A stretch of DNA of 64,000 nucleotides from assembly GCF_013184985.2 (NCBI RefSeq), contig NZ_CP063418.1:2542001-2606000 (forward strand), written 5' to 3'. Under the pieces are notes generated by a model. It saw only the letters and a program-made list of their open reading frames with translations, had not been told where the DNA came from and did not search any database. The stretch comes from Actinomyces faecalis (GTDB lineage: Bacteria > Actinomycetota > Actinomycetes > Actinomycetales > Actinomycetaceae). This document shows, one piece after another, positions 9,177 to 16,921 of this stretch (within the stretch, counting starts at the first letter, position 1; each line of letters starts with the position of its first letter). A program made the translations under genes and the position numbers.

Positions 9177-10079
9177 TCAGCCGGCCGCCGTCGTTCCTGC
9201 CTGCACGGCCCGGCACAGCTCCTCCGCCTCCTGGACCCCCATGAGGAGAGCCTCGGCCTGCCACACGATCCAGGTCACCACGCCGTCCGGGCTCCCGGTG
9301 GCGTAGGCCGCCAGAGCGTCGGCGTAGGCCCTCGGAGCCCTGGCTGGGTACAGGTCCGGCACCGCCGTACCGGTCGGTTCCAGACCGTCACGCACCGCCA
9401 GGTGCCGTGCCAGCAGCCGTCCCACGGCCGCGTTCCCCGCAGTGAAGGGACGCGCGCACGCCGTCTCCGCGTGGACGACGGCGCAGCGCACGAGCGCAGG
9501 CGCTCCTTCCAGGTCGATCAGCTCGATGATGCTGCGGCGCCTGTGGTGCAGCTCCTCACCCTGGGCCGCCGGACCCGGCCCGCCCTCCCGCGCTTCCTGC
9601 GACTCCAGCCGGGCCGCCCCGACCTCGGCCAGCGGCAGGCGCCCTGAGGCTGCCAGCGGGCCGACCACGTCACGGTGCAGCGTCGCGAGCAGGGCGGCAG
9701 GCGTGGGCACCACTGGCCTGTCCGTGCCACGCAAGGGGGCCATCCACTGGGCAAGGCGGGTCTGGGCACGCCACAGCCCTGCGGCGACGTCGAGGCTGGG
9801 GTCCGCTGTCCTCGATGTCACGAGCTCCCCGGCGGCCACGGCCTGGCGCAGGGTGCTGGCCGGCACCACGGCGCCTTCCACCGCGGCTGAGGCGATCGCC
9901 CCGCGCACCGCCGCCTCGGCGCGCGCCTCACGCCATCGCCGTCTCAGCACCTCGTTCCAGCGCAGCCGGGTCGAGGCCTCGCGCAGCGCCTCCTGGGCCT
10001 GGCGCACACGCGGGTCTGCGGCCAGAGCGCCCAGCGCCTGGGCCACGGCCTGGGGACGGGAGGCAAGGTCAGGGCTCAC
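9177..10079 (-). CDS. Fic-fold protein with degenerate active site
   Basis: 300-residue protein of the actinobacterial Fic-like family often annotated as oxidoreductase. The inhibitory-helix motif [ST]xxxE[GN] is present as S64-AAV-E68-G69. The catalytic loop, normally HPFxDGNGRxxR, reads RPFTAGNAAVGR (210-221): the His, the acidic residue and the first Arg are gone while Phe, Gly-Asn and the last Arg remain. It is probably not an AMP transferase of the usual kind. It lies convergent to the HAD gene and divergent from a membrane protein gene. Function is unknown. Confidence 0.75.
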   Translation of the reverse strand: MSPDLASRPQAVAQALGALAADPRVRQAQEALREASTRLRWNEVLRRRWREARAEAAVRGAIASAAVEGAVVPASTLRQAVAAGELVTSRTADPSLDVAAGLWRAQTRLAQWMAPLRGTDRPVVPTPAALLATLHRDVVGPLAASGRLPLAEVGAARLESQEAREGGPGPAAQGEELHHRRRSIIELIDLEGAPALVRCAVVHAETACARPFTAGNAAVGRLLARHLAVRDGLEPTGTAVPDLYPARAPRAYADALAAYATGSPDGVVTWIVWQAEALLMGVQEAEELCRAVQAGTTAAG

Positions 10080-10134
10080 GGCCCCAGACTAAGGGGCCGC
10101 GCACAGTGCCAGGCGGGCCGCTAGGCTCACCTGC

Positions 10135-11109
10135 GTGAGCATGACGAAGAAGCAGCACGACGGCGGTCCGGCTCCCCTCACCCCTGGTGGCGGGGTCCCC
10201 GTCCTACCGCCGCGCGGGCGCCGTCGTGACCACGTCACAGCCGGCCTGGTCGGCCTGGTGCTGGCCCCCGTCACCCTCGTGCTCACAGGCGTCGTCGGCC
10301 ACATGGCCACCCAGGGACGGCTGGCGCTCACCGCCTTCCACCTCCTGGTCCTGCTCCTCGTGCTCTGCGCGTGCCAGGCCCTGTTCGCCGCACGCTCCTC
10401 CCTGGGAGGCCTGGTCGCGGGGCTGGTGGCCCTGACCGCCCAGGTCACCTTCCTCGTCCTGCCCGGCGTCTCAGCGACCGCACCGTCGCAGTGGCTACGC
10501 CCTCTCGCTGCCACGGGCACGATCACCGTCACCGCCGCGCTGCTCGTAGGCGGGTCCTGGGGCATGCGGTGGGCGCGGCGGGGTGGCCGGGAGCAGGCAC
10601 GCTCCTCGTTGCGGCTGACGGAGGCCGACCGCGCCCTCGGGGTCACTCCCAGCGCGCCGCCCTCGCGCCGCCGCAGCCACCTGCTCACCCTGGCCGTGAC
10701 CACGCTCGTCCTCGTCCTGGCACTCGCCCTGCTCACCCGGTTGCCGCAGACCGTCCTCGACGGCCAGGACCCCGTGACGCCAGCCGCCGCGGCGGGGCTG
10801 ACGGGAGCTCTCCTTCTGCTGGTCGTGGCCGGGGCCGGGGCGGGACGCTCGTCGCTGGGCACCCGGACCGGTGGCATCCTCCTCATCCTCATCAGCCTGC
10901 CGGCGCTAGCCCTACCGGCATGGCCGGAGACGCCGTTCCACGACCTGCTTCAGCGCCTGCTCGCTCACACCCCTGACGCCATGACCCTGGCGGCTACCGG
11001 CGTGCTGCTCAGCACCGTCGGCTGGGGCGCGCACCTGGCCCGCAAGCAGGGACGCAGCGAGGAGCTGGCTCTCGCACGCACCGACGCCACGGAGACGTCC
11101 GCGGCCTGA
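10135..11109 (+). CDS. Multi-pass membrane protein, paralogue of the next gene
   Basis: 324-residue hydrophobic protein with about eight membrane helices arranged as two similar halves. Each half contains a short motif RSSLG (near residues 85 and 239) after a membrane helix. The same motif and pattern occur in the C-terminal half of the following gene, so the two are likely paralogues. No enzymatic motif is visible. The GTG at 10135 lies 7 nt after TAGGCT, consistent with a leaderless transcript; an ATG two codons later is an alternative. Confidence 0.72.
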   Translation: MSMTKKQHDGGPAPLTPGGGVPVLPPRGRRRDHVTAGLVGLVLAPVTLVLTGVVGHMATQGRLALTAFHLLVLLLVLCACQALFAARSSLGGLVAGLVALTAQVTFLVLPGVSATAPSQWLRPLAATGTITVTAALLVGGSWGMRWARRGGREQARSSLRLTEADRALGVTPSAPPSRRRSHLLTLAVTTLVLVLALALLTRLPQTVLDGQDPVTPAAAAGLTGALLLLVVAGAGAGRSSLGTRTGGILLILISLPALALPAWPETPFHDLLQRLLAHTPDAMTLAATGVLLSTVGWGAHLARKQGRSEELALARTDATETSAA

Positions 11110-11175
11110 CCGGCACGCCTCCACGCCCTGGCGCCCTCACGCCGCTACCGTAGCGGCGCGAGTAAGGAGGACCCC

Positions 11176-12324
11176 GTGACCACAGCATCTTCCCGACGTC
11201 CCGAGGACCAGGACGAGCCTCTCACGAACGAGCCGGACGACCTACAGGAACCTGCCCTGACACCGGCCTCTACCGAGCTCGTCTCCGACGACCTCGAGGT
11301 TCCCGGCCCGGCCCCCGTCCTGGGCGAGGGCGAGCCGGTCGACGCCCTGCCAGACCCCGTCACCGGAGCGGCCCCGCAGGCAGAGACCTCCTCTACCCCG
11401 GACGAGGCTCCGAGCACGCTCATCGCACCCGCCGCTCGTGCCGGTGCCGTGACCTCCTCCGCGCAGGCAGCGCAGGCAGGCGAGGACGGCGACCCTGAGG
11501 CCTCCGAGCGCGGTCACCGCGCTGCGCGGCACGCGGCCCCGCAGGACGACGACCCCTCCTCGACCGTCGTGCGCCGTCGTTCCCTCTTCTCCCGTGAGGA
11601 GGAGGCTGCCGAGCGCCAGGCGGCGCAGGCCGCTCAGCCTCAGCACCCTGCCGAGGCCACCACCTCCCTCGCACCGCCCACCTCGGCCTCGACCCCCCAG
11701 GAGGCCTCCGACGACGCCGACCTGGCTGACGAGGACGACGACGCGCCCCTGACCCCGGCGTGGCCTCAGCGCACCCCGGAGTCTCGTAGCGAGGAGGACA
11801 TCCTCCTGGACGGCTCGGTCGTCGTGGGACGCCCTGCCTCTCGCGCCGCCGCGCACTGGGCCGGGGTCCTGCTCTCCCTCGTCCTGCTACCGCCGGCCTG
11901 GTTCCTCCTGCACGACGCCGCTGCGCACCTCGTCCAGGCCACTGAGGCCTACCACTTTGCGCTCACCACGCGCGGGGCCGTCGAGCTCGTCGTGGGCTGC
12001 CTGCTGCTGGTCACCGCCCTGTGGACGGCCCGACGCTCCTCGCTGGGGACCTTCGTCGTCGGTACCCTCACGCTCGTCGCAGGCCTGCCCGGCCTCGTCG
12101 CACCAGGTCCGGTGGACAGGGTCGTGGCCCCCTTCCTGGCCCGCCTGGCTGAGCAGTCCTCGCTCGGCGAGGACGTGGCCACCATGCTGTGGTCCGACGC
12201 CGTGTCCGGCCGCTTCCTGGCCCTGGGCCTGGCACTGGTGATGATCGGCGTCGTCTCCCACTCCGCGCGCCGGGCCGGCCGGCGCGAGCAGGAGGTTATC
12301 GACCGCGTGCGCCACGTGGGCTGA
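11176..12324 (+). CDS. Membrane protein with long acidic disordered N-terminus
   Basis: 382 residues. The first about 215 residues are rich in Asp, Glu, Ala, Pro and Ser and look disordered, with a short basic stretch VVRRRSLFSREEE near 130-142. The rest holds about four membrane helices with the RSSLG motif shared with the upstream gene. The tail RRAGRREQEVIDRVRHVG is basic. The GTG at 11176 follows a strong GTAAGGAGG. Function unknown; the disordered acidic region could bind a cytoplasmic partner (inference only). Confidence 0.7.
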   Translation: MTTASSRRPEDQDEPLTNEPDDLQEPALTPASTELVSDDLEVPGPAPVLGEGEPVDALPDPVTGAAPQAETSSTPDEAPSTLIAPAARAGAVTSSAQAAQAGEDGDPEASERGHRAARHAAPQDDDPSSTVVRRRSLFSREEEAAERQAAQAAQPQHPAEATTSLAPPTSASTPQEASDDADLADEDDDAPLTPAWPQRTPESRSEEDILLDGSVVVGRPASRAAAHWAGVLLSLVLLPPAWFLLHDAAAHLVQATEAYHFALTTRGAVELVVGCLLLVTALWTARRSSLGTFVVGTLTLVAGLPGLVAPGPVDRVVAPFLARLAEQSSLGEDVATMLWSDAVSGRFLALGLALVMIGVVSHSARRAGRREQEVIDRVRHVG

Positions 12325-12330
12325 GCCCGC

Positions 12331-13086
12331 ATGACCACAGTCAGGGAAGGCCTGCGCGACGCCGTCCCCGTCATCATCGGCTACCTCACGCTGGGAACCG
12401 CCGCCGGGGCGCTGCTGGTCGCACAGCGCCTGGACTGGTGGTGGGCGGCGGTGTGGAGCCTGGTCATCTACTCCGGGACCATGCAGATGCTGCTGGTCCC
12501 GCTCGTCGCTGCCGGGGCGCCCCTGGCCGCCATCGCGCTGTCGACGCTCTTCGTCTCGGGCCGGCACGTCTTCTACGGGCTCGGATTTCCCCTCAACCGT
12601 GTGCGCGGCAGGCTGGTGACCCGCCTGTACGCCGTCCACGCGATCACCGACGAGGTCTACGCGCTCCTGGCCTCCAAGGACCGCACCCGGATGAGCGGGC
12701 GCTACCTGCTCACGGTCGAGGCCGTCAGCCATGCCTCCTGGTGCCTGGGCACGTGCGTCGGCGCACTAGCAGGCAGCTGGCTGGCCTCGGTCGTCGGCGA
12801 GCGTATCGAGCTGCTCGGCTTCGTCCTGACCTCGCTGTTCGTGGTGCTGGTGATCGAGAGCTGGCGGTCCAACCCGGACCGCGCCGTCGCCGGCCTCGGC
12901 GTGCTGGCCGGGGCGACCGGCCTGACGATCGGCGGCAGCGCCACCCTTCTGGTCGCGCTCGGCGTGCTGGCAGCAGGCCTCAGTGCGCTCTACCTGTGGC
13001 GAGTCCGCACCGGTCACCGGCCGGCGCCGGCACCCGATGACGCAGCCGACACCGCACTCGCACCGAGCCGGGAGCAGCCGTGCTGA
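12331..13086 (+). CDS. azlC: AzlC family branched-chain amino acid exporter subunit
   Basis: Large subunit (251 residues) of a two-component LIV-E type exporter of branched-chain or related amino acids. The N-terminus reads REGLRDAVPVIIGYLTLGTAAG, characteristic of AzlC, with five or six membrane helices following. The small subunit azlD follows with a 7-bp overlap. A polar tail of about 25 residues ends the protein. Confidence 0.88.
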   Translation: MTTVREGLRDAVPVIIGYLTLGTAAGALLVAQRLDWWWAAVWSLVIYSGTMQMLLVPLVAAGAPLAAIALSTLFVSGRHVFYGLGFPLNRVRGRLVTRLYAVHAITDEVYALLASKDRTRMSGRYLLTVEAVSHASWCLGTCVGALAGSWLASVVGERIELLGFVLTSLFVVLVIESWRSNPDRAVAGLGVLAGATGLTIGGSATLLVALGVLAAGLSALYLWRVRTGHRPAPAPDDAADTALAPSREQPC

Positions 13087-13403
13087 GCAACGCCGAGATC
13101 GCGCTGGCCGTCGCTGTCGTCGCCGTCATCACCTTCGCCTGCCGCCTGGCACCCTTCGTGCTGCTACGCGGACGCTCCTCCAGCCCGCTGCTCGGTTTCC
13201 TCTCCCGTGCCATGCCGCTGGGCGTCATGCTGGTCCTCGTGGCCTACACCCTGTCCGGGCTCACCTGGGACCCTGCCTCCTGGGCGCCGTGCCTGGCGGG
13301 GATCGCCACCACGGCCGCCCTGCACCTGTGGCGAGGCTCGATCGCGCTGTCTCTCATCGGGGGCACCGGGGTCTACGTGGCCGCCAGCCTGCTGCTGACC
13401 TAG
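13080..13403 (+). CDS. azlD: AzlD family branched-chain amino acid exporter subunit
   Basis: 107-residue partner of AzlC with four hydrophobic helices and the family's typical FACRLAPFVLLRGR and FLSRAMPLGVMLVLV segments. The GTG start at 13080 sits inside the last codons of azlC, so the two subunits are probably translationally coupled. Confidence 0.87.
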   Translation: MLSNAEIALAVAVVAVITFACRLAPFVLLRGRSSSPLLGFLSRAMPLGVMLVLVAYTLSGLTWDPASWAPCLAGIATTAALHLWRGSIALSLIGGTGVYVAASLLLT

Positions 13404-13508
13404 CAGCGCCGCTGTCCGGGTGCCACCGCTGGCCCAGGGTCGCAGGGAGGCACCGCCCCACCGCCCGAAGCCGCGTCAGGGGACGACGCCGTTGGCTAGA
13501 GTGCCTGC

Positions 13509-14423
13509 GTGCCCGTCAACGTCTATCGCCCCGGTCCCTGGACGCACCGTGACCTGTCCGCCGGGGGCACGCGCTTCCACGCCGCCCTCGCCGGCCCCGA
13601 GTCCCCGCTGAGCGACGCCGAGGGCACCGGCCCTCTCGTCGTGCTGCTCCATGGCTTCCCCGAGTGCTGGTGGACGTGGCGCCACGTCCTTCCCGCCCTG
13701 GCTGAGCACGGCTACCGCGTCGCCGCCCTCGACCTTCGCGGCTTCGGCGGCTCGGACCGTCCGCCGTCGGGCTACGACCTGGTCTCCCTGGCCGATGACG
13801 TGCACGGGGCCGTCCGGGCGCTGGGGCACGAGTCCGCCGTCGTCATCGGCCACGGCCTGGGCGGCCACGTGGCCTGGGTGATGGCCAACCGCTTCGCCTC
13901 GACCGTGCGCGGGATCGTGCCGGTCAGCGCCCCGCACCCGGTCGCGGTGCGCTCCCTGCGCGGGCGCCTGCTGTCCGGTGCCGCGCTGCAGTACCTGTCC
14001 TTCAAGGTCCCGGTGCTGCCCGAGCGCACCCTGGCCACACAGGCGGGGGTCGAGAGGCTCCTGCGCTCCTGGGCCGGGCCCCGTACCCGCGCCCAGGTCA
14101 CCGAGGCCGCCGGCTACTACGCGGCCCTGCTGGCCCGCCCTGGGGCGGCGCACTCGGCCCTGGAGACGCGGCGGGACATGCTCCTGGGCCGCCGGACGCT
14201 GGCGGCGCTGGAGCCGGCGGTACAGATCCCGGTCATGTCGGTCCAGGGCCAGCTCGACCCCGTCCAGCCCGCACAGGCCTACGCGCGAGACACCCACCAC
14301 GTCGCCGGCAGGCTGGCACAGGTCACCATCCACGGCGTCGGCCACTTCCCGCAGGAGGAGGCGCCGGACAGGCTCGTGGAGGTCCTGCTGCCCTTCCTGG
14401 CCGACGTCGTCCCCGGTCAGTAG
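13509..14423 (+). CDS. Alpha/beta hydrolase (EphE-like) lacking the nucleophile
   Basis: 304-residue alpha/beta hydrolase fold of the epoxide hydrolase/haloalkane dehalogenase group. The oxyanion-side HGFPECWW is at 48-55. The nucleophile elbow reads G114-H115-G116-L117-G118, so Gly replaces the expected Asp or Ser at 116. The acid (D250 in GQLDP) and base (H279 in GHFPQEE) positions are retained. It occupies the place of ephE beside nth and crp in mycobacteria. The GTG start at 13509 follows a TAGAGT box by 6 nt, suggesting a leaderless mRNA. Catalysis is doubtful. Confidence 0.82.
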   Translation: MPVNVYRPGPWTHRDLSAGGTRFHAALAGPESPLSDAEGTGPLVVLLHGFPECWWTWRHVLPALAEHGYRVAALDLRGFGGSDRPPSGYDLVSLADDVHGAVRALGHESAVVIGHGLGGHVAWVMANRFASTVRGIVPVSAPHPVAVRSLRGRLLSGAALQYLSFKVPVLPERTLATQAGVERLLRSWAGPRTRAQVTEAAGYYAALLARPGAAHSALETRRDMLLGRRTLAALEPAVQIPVMSVQGQLDPVQPAQAYARDTHHVAGRLAQVTIHGVGHFPQEEAPDRLVEVLLPFLADVVPGQ

Positions 14424-14490
14424 GCCAAGAGGGCGCGCCACGGTCCGGACCTACCGCACTCGGCCTTCTCCTCGGTCCCTCAGAAGTCCC

Positions 14491-15144
14491 TCAGACCCCG
14501 ACCTGCGGGCACAGCCCGGCCGCCAGCAGCACGCACTCCTCGCATCGCGGCGACCTGGCGCTGCAGACGGCTCGGCCGTGCTCGATCAGCCGGTGGCACC
14601 CGTCGGTCCAGCGCCGGGGCTCCCACAGGGAGGCGATGTCCTTCTCCACCTTGAGAGGGTCCTTGTGCTCGGTCCAGCCCAGGCGCCGCGACAGCCGCCC
14701 CACGTGGGTGTCCACGGTGACGGCAGGGACGCCGAAGGCGTTGCCGAGTACCACGTTGGCGGTCTTGCGTCCTACGCCGGGCAGGGTGGTGAGCTCCTCG
14801 CGCGTGCGTGGGACGACGCCGTCAAAGCGCGTCACCAGCTCCTCACCCAGTCCGACGAGGCGCTCAGCCCGAGTGCGCTGCATCCCCAGCGGGCGCAGCC
14901 GTTCCTCCAGCCCCGCCCGGTCCGCACCAGCCAAGGCTGCGGCGTCGGGACAGGCGGCAAACAGCCCGGGGGTGATCGTGTTGACACGCTTGTCCGTGGT
15001 CTGGGCGGACAGGACCGTGGCCACGAGCAGCTGGAAGGGGCCGTCGTGGTCCAGGGCGCAGCGGGCGTCCGGGTAGGTCGTGGTCAGCTCGTCGTCGACC
15101 TGGGCCGCGCGAGCAGCCAGCGCGACGGGCTCCTCCTGCGTCAT
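14491..15144 (-). CDS. nth: Endonuclease III
   Basis: DNA base-excision repair glycosylase/AP lyase acting on oxidised pyrimidines, 217 residues. The helix-hairpin-helix LPGVGRKTANVV carries the catalytic K127 and the following strand the catalytic D145 (VDTHV). Four cysteines (194, 201, 204, 212) ligate a 4Fe-4S cluster; the last spacing is seven residues rather than five as in E. coli. I chose the ATG at 15144 for its AGGAGG site and the conserved N-terminus; the open frame continues much further upstream but through the crp region. Divergent from crp. Confidence 0.94.
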   Translation of the reverse strand: MTQEEPVALAARAAQVDDELTTTYPDARCALDHDGPFQLLVATVLSAQTTDKRVNTITPGLFAACPDAAALAGADRAGLEERLRPLGMQRTRAERLVGLGEELVTRFDGVVPRTREELTTLPGVGRKTANVVLGNAFGVPAVTVDTHVGRLSRRLGWTEHKDPLKVEKDIASLWEPRRWTDGCHRLIEHGRAVCSARSPRCEECVLLAAGLCPQVGV

Positions 15145-15202
15145 CTGCGTGCCTCCTACGCGCTGGGTCAGCTGCTGCGCACAGGTAGTGACCGATCGGC
15201 AT

Positions 15203-15255
15203 TTGACCTGTGCCACGGCGAGACTACAATGCTCGACGGCGTGCCACAGGTCACA
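15203..15255 (+). promoter_or_regulatory. crp promoter with downstream CRP/GlxR-like operator
   Basis: A near-consensus promoter is visible: TTGACC (15203-15208), 16-nt spacer, TACAAT (15225-15230). The predicted transcription start is near 15237. Just downstream, CGTGCCACAGGTCACA (15240-15255) matches the TGTGA-N6-TCACA consensus at 8 of 10 positions. The placement suggests negative autoregulation of crp. Confidence 0.72.
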
Positions 15256-15321
15256 GACCGTGGCAAGATAGGCGGGGGACGGCCCGCACAGGCCCCATCG
15301 ACCACACTCAGGAGGACCTTC

Positions 15322-15999
15322 GTGGACGAAAGCATCATCTCCAAGATTCCGCTCTTCGAGGGCATGAGCCCGCAGGAGCAGGAGGAGCTGCGCGCCATGA
15401 TGACGCAGACGACCCTGCGCCGTGGCGAGACGCTCTTCAACGAGGGCGACAGGGGCGAGCGCCTGTACGTCCTGCTGTCGGGCAAGATCAAGCTCGGTCA
15501 CGCCTCTCCTGACGGCCGCGAGAACCTCCTCGCGGTGCTGGGGCCCGGCGAGATCGTCGGCGAGCTGACCCTGTTCGACCCGGGCCCGCGCTCGACGACG
15601 GCGACTGCCGTGGCTCCGACGGACCTGCTCTCGCTGGAGCACACCCAGCTCATGAGCTTCATCGAGACCCACCCGACGCTGGCCAAGGACATGCTGCGCG
15701 CTCTGGCCCAGCGTCTGCGCCGCACCAACACGGCCCTGGCGGACCTGGTCTTCTCCGACGTCCCCGGACGCGTGGCCAAGGCCCTGCTCGACCTGGCCGA
15801 CCGCTTCGGCTCGGCCACCGAGGACGGCGTGCACGTCCCCCACGACCTCACCCAGGAGGAGCTCGCCCAGCTGGTCGGCGCCTCCCGCGAGACGGTGAAC
15901 AAGTCCCTGGCCGAGTTCGTCTCCCGCGGCTGGATCCGTCTGGAGGGCCGTGCGGTCACGCTGCTGGACATCGACCGCCTGCGTCGCCGCGCTCGCTGA
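15322..15999 (+). CDS. crp: cAMP receptor protein (Crp/GlxR family regulator)
   Basis: 225-residue global transcription regulator. The N-terminal cyclic-nucleotide-binding domain includes GEIVGELTLFDPGPRSTTA (about 74-92), with the Glu and Arg that contact cAMP. The C-terminal winged helix carries LTQEELAQLVGASRETVNKS (about 176-195) as recognition region. Length and sequence fit the Mycobacterium Crp/Corynebacterium GlxR group. The GTG at 15322 follows GGAGGACC. The 5' leader of about 85 nt contains a CRP-type site, and a strong hairpin follows the stop. Confidence 0.94.
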   Translation: MDESIISKIPLFEGMSPQEQEELRAMMTQTTLRRGETLFNEGDRGERLYVLLSGKIKLGHASPDGRENLLAVLGPGEIVGELTLFDPGPRSTTATAVAPTDLLSLEHTQLMSFIETHPTLAKDMLRALAQRLRRTNTALADLVFSDVPGRVAKALLDLADRFGSATEDGVHVPHDLTQEELAQLVGASRETVNKSLAEFVSRGWIRLEGRAVTLLDIDRLRRRAR

Positions 16000-16020
16000 G
16001 CGCCCGGCTGGCACACGCAC

Positions 16021-16061
16021 GACGGCGCCGCCACCTTCTCCCGGAAGGTGGCGGCGCCGTC
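16021..16061. terminator. Perfect 17-bp hairpin after crp
   Basis: Stem 16021-16037 pairs perfectly with 16045-16061 around a 7-nt loop. It lies between convergent crp and the DUF4177 gene, has no T-tract, and can act on both strands. Confidence 0.85.
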
Positions 16062-16081
16062 GTCAGTCAGGACGACTGGGC

Positions 16082-16243
16082 TCAGTCCTGCTTGGGGCGC
16101 TTGAGGTAGGCGACGAGGTTGTCCGAGCCCGTCGGCCCGGGCACGACCTGGACGAGCTCCCAGCCGTCAGCGCCCCACTGGTCGAGGATCTGCTTGGTAG
16201 CGTGGGTGAGCAGGGGGATGGTGGCGTACTCCCATGTAGTCAT
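16082..16243 (-). CDS. Small DUF4177-like protein
   Basis: 53-residue protein, short enough to be missed by length cut-offs: it begins MTTWEYATIPLL, contains LDQWGADGWELVQV and ends LKRPKQD. This pattern (WEY.....L, then LN.W...GWELV.V) is typical of the DUF4177 family of small cytoplasmic proteins. Such a gene commonly sits near crp/whiB4 in Actinobacteria. Function unknown. It ends just short of the crp terminator. Confidence 0.75.
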   Translation of the reverse strand: MTTWEYATIPLLTHATKQILDQWGADGWELVQVVPGPTGSDNLVAYLKRPKQD

Positions 16244-16316
16244 GCCCGCAGCCTACGGGGCCCGCACGGCTCCGGCCACCACGACCGCCGCCGGCACTCA
16301 CCCCGCGGCGCGCGCC

Positions 16317-16637
16317 TCACCGCACACGGGCCAGGATGCGAGGAGCGCGGCGTGCGTGGATCTCTGCGACGAGCTCGTCGTCCTCACGACGCAGCCAGGC
16401 GCCCCAGTCGGTGACCTCGGGGAAGCGACGCAGCAGCGCCCGACGCTCACGCTCCGTCAGCCCACCCCAGACACCGAAGGAGGACTCTGAGTCCAGAGCC
16501 TCCGCCAGGCACTCCATCCGCACCGGGCAGGAGAAGCACAGGGAACGGGCGTCTCGCTGCTCGGCGCCCTTGCCGAACAGCTGGTCCGGCTCGACGGTGG
16601 CGCAGGCTGCACGGACAGCCCAGGTCTGGTCGGTCAT
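16317..16637 (-). CDS. WhiB-family 4Fe-4S transcription factor
   Basis: 106-residue actinobacterial redox-sensing regulator. The four cluster cysteines are C12, C34, C37 and C43 (spacing CxxC and Cx5C at the end), followed by the GVWGG turn (55-59) and a basic C-terminal region (RRALLRR). Position beside crp and ponA2 suggests the WhiB4 lineage, though the tail LRREDDELVAEIHARR is longer; subgroup is inference. The ATG at 16637 has a purine-rich GTAAGGAAGG upstream. The upstream region shared with the PBP gene is AT-richer than the surroundings. Confidence 0.92.
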   Translation of the reverse strand: MTDQTWAVRAACATVEPDQLFGKGAEQRDARSLCFSCPVRMECLAEALDSESSFGVWGGLTERERRALLRRFPEVTDWGAWLRREDDELVAEIHARRAPRILARVR

Positions 16638-16921
16638 CGTCTTCTCACAACCTTCCTTACAGCGAACCGACGCCAGTGTCGGCCGCGTCACAAAGAAACC
16701 GTATGTCACGTCAACGGAATTGACCAAATCCACATCACTGAGCGTCTCATTCACCGTACGCAATCGACTCCGACGGTGTAACGCACGCGCGAGCAGGCTC
16801 CGGCACGGCCTCGGTAGAGGCTGAGCCGAGGCGGTCAAGGTCCTCTCACCTCGCGCGAGTCAGGGCCCTTCGCGTCGTGCCCCACAGCGCCAACAGGCTC
16901 TGGCCACGTACCCTGGGCACC

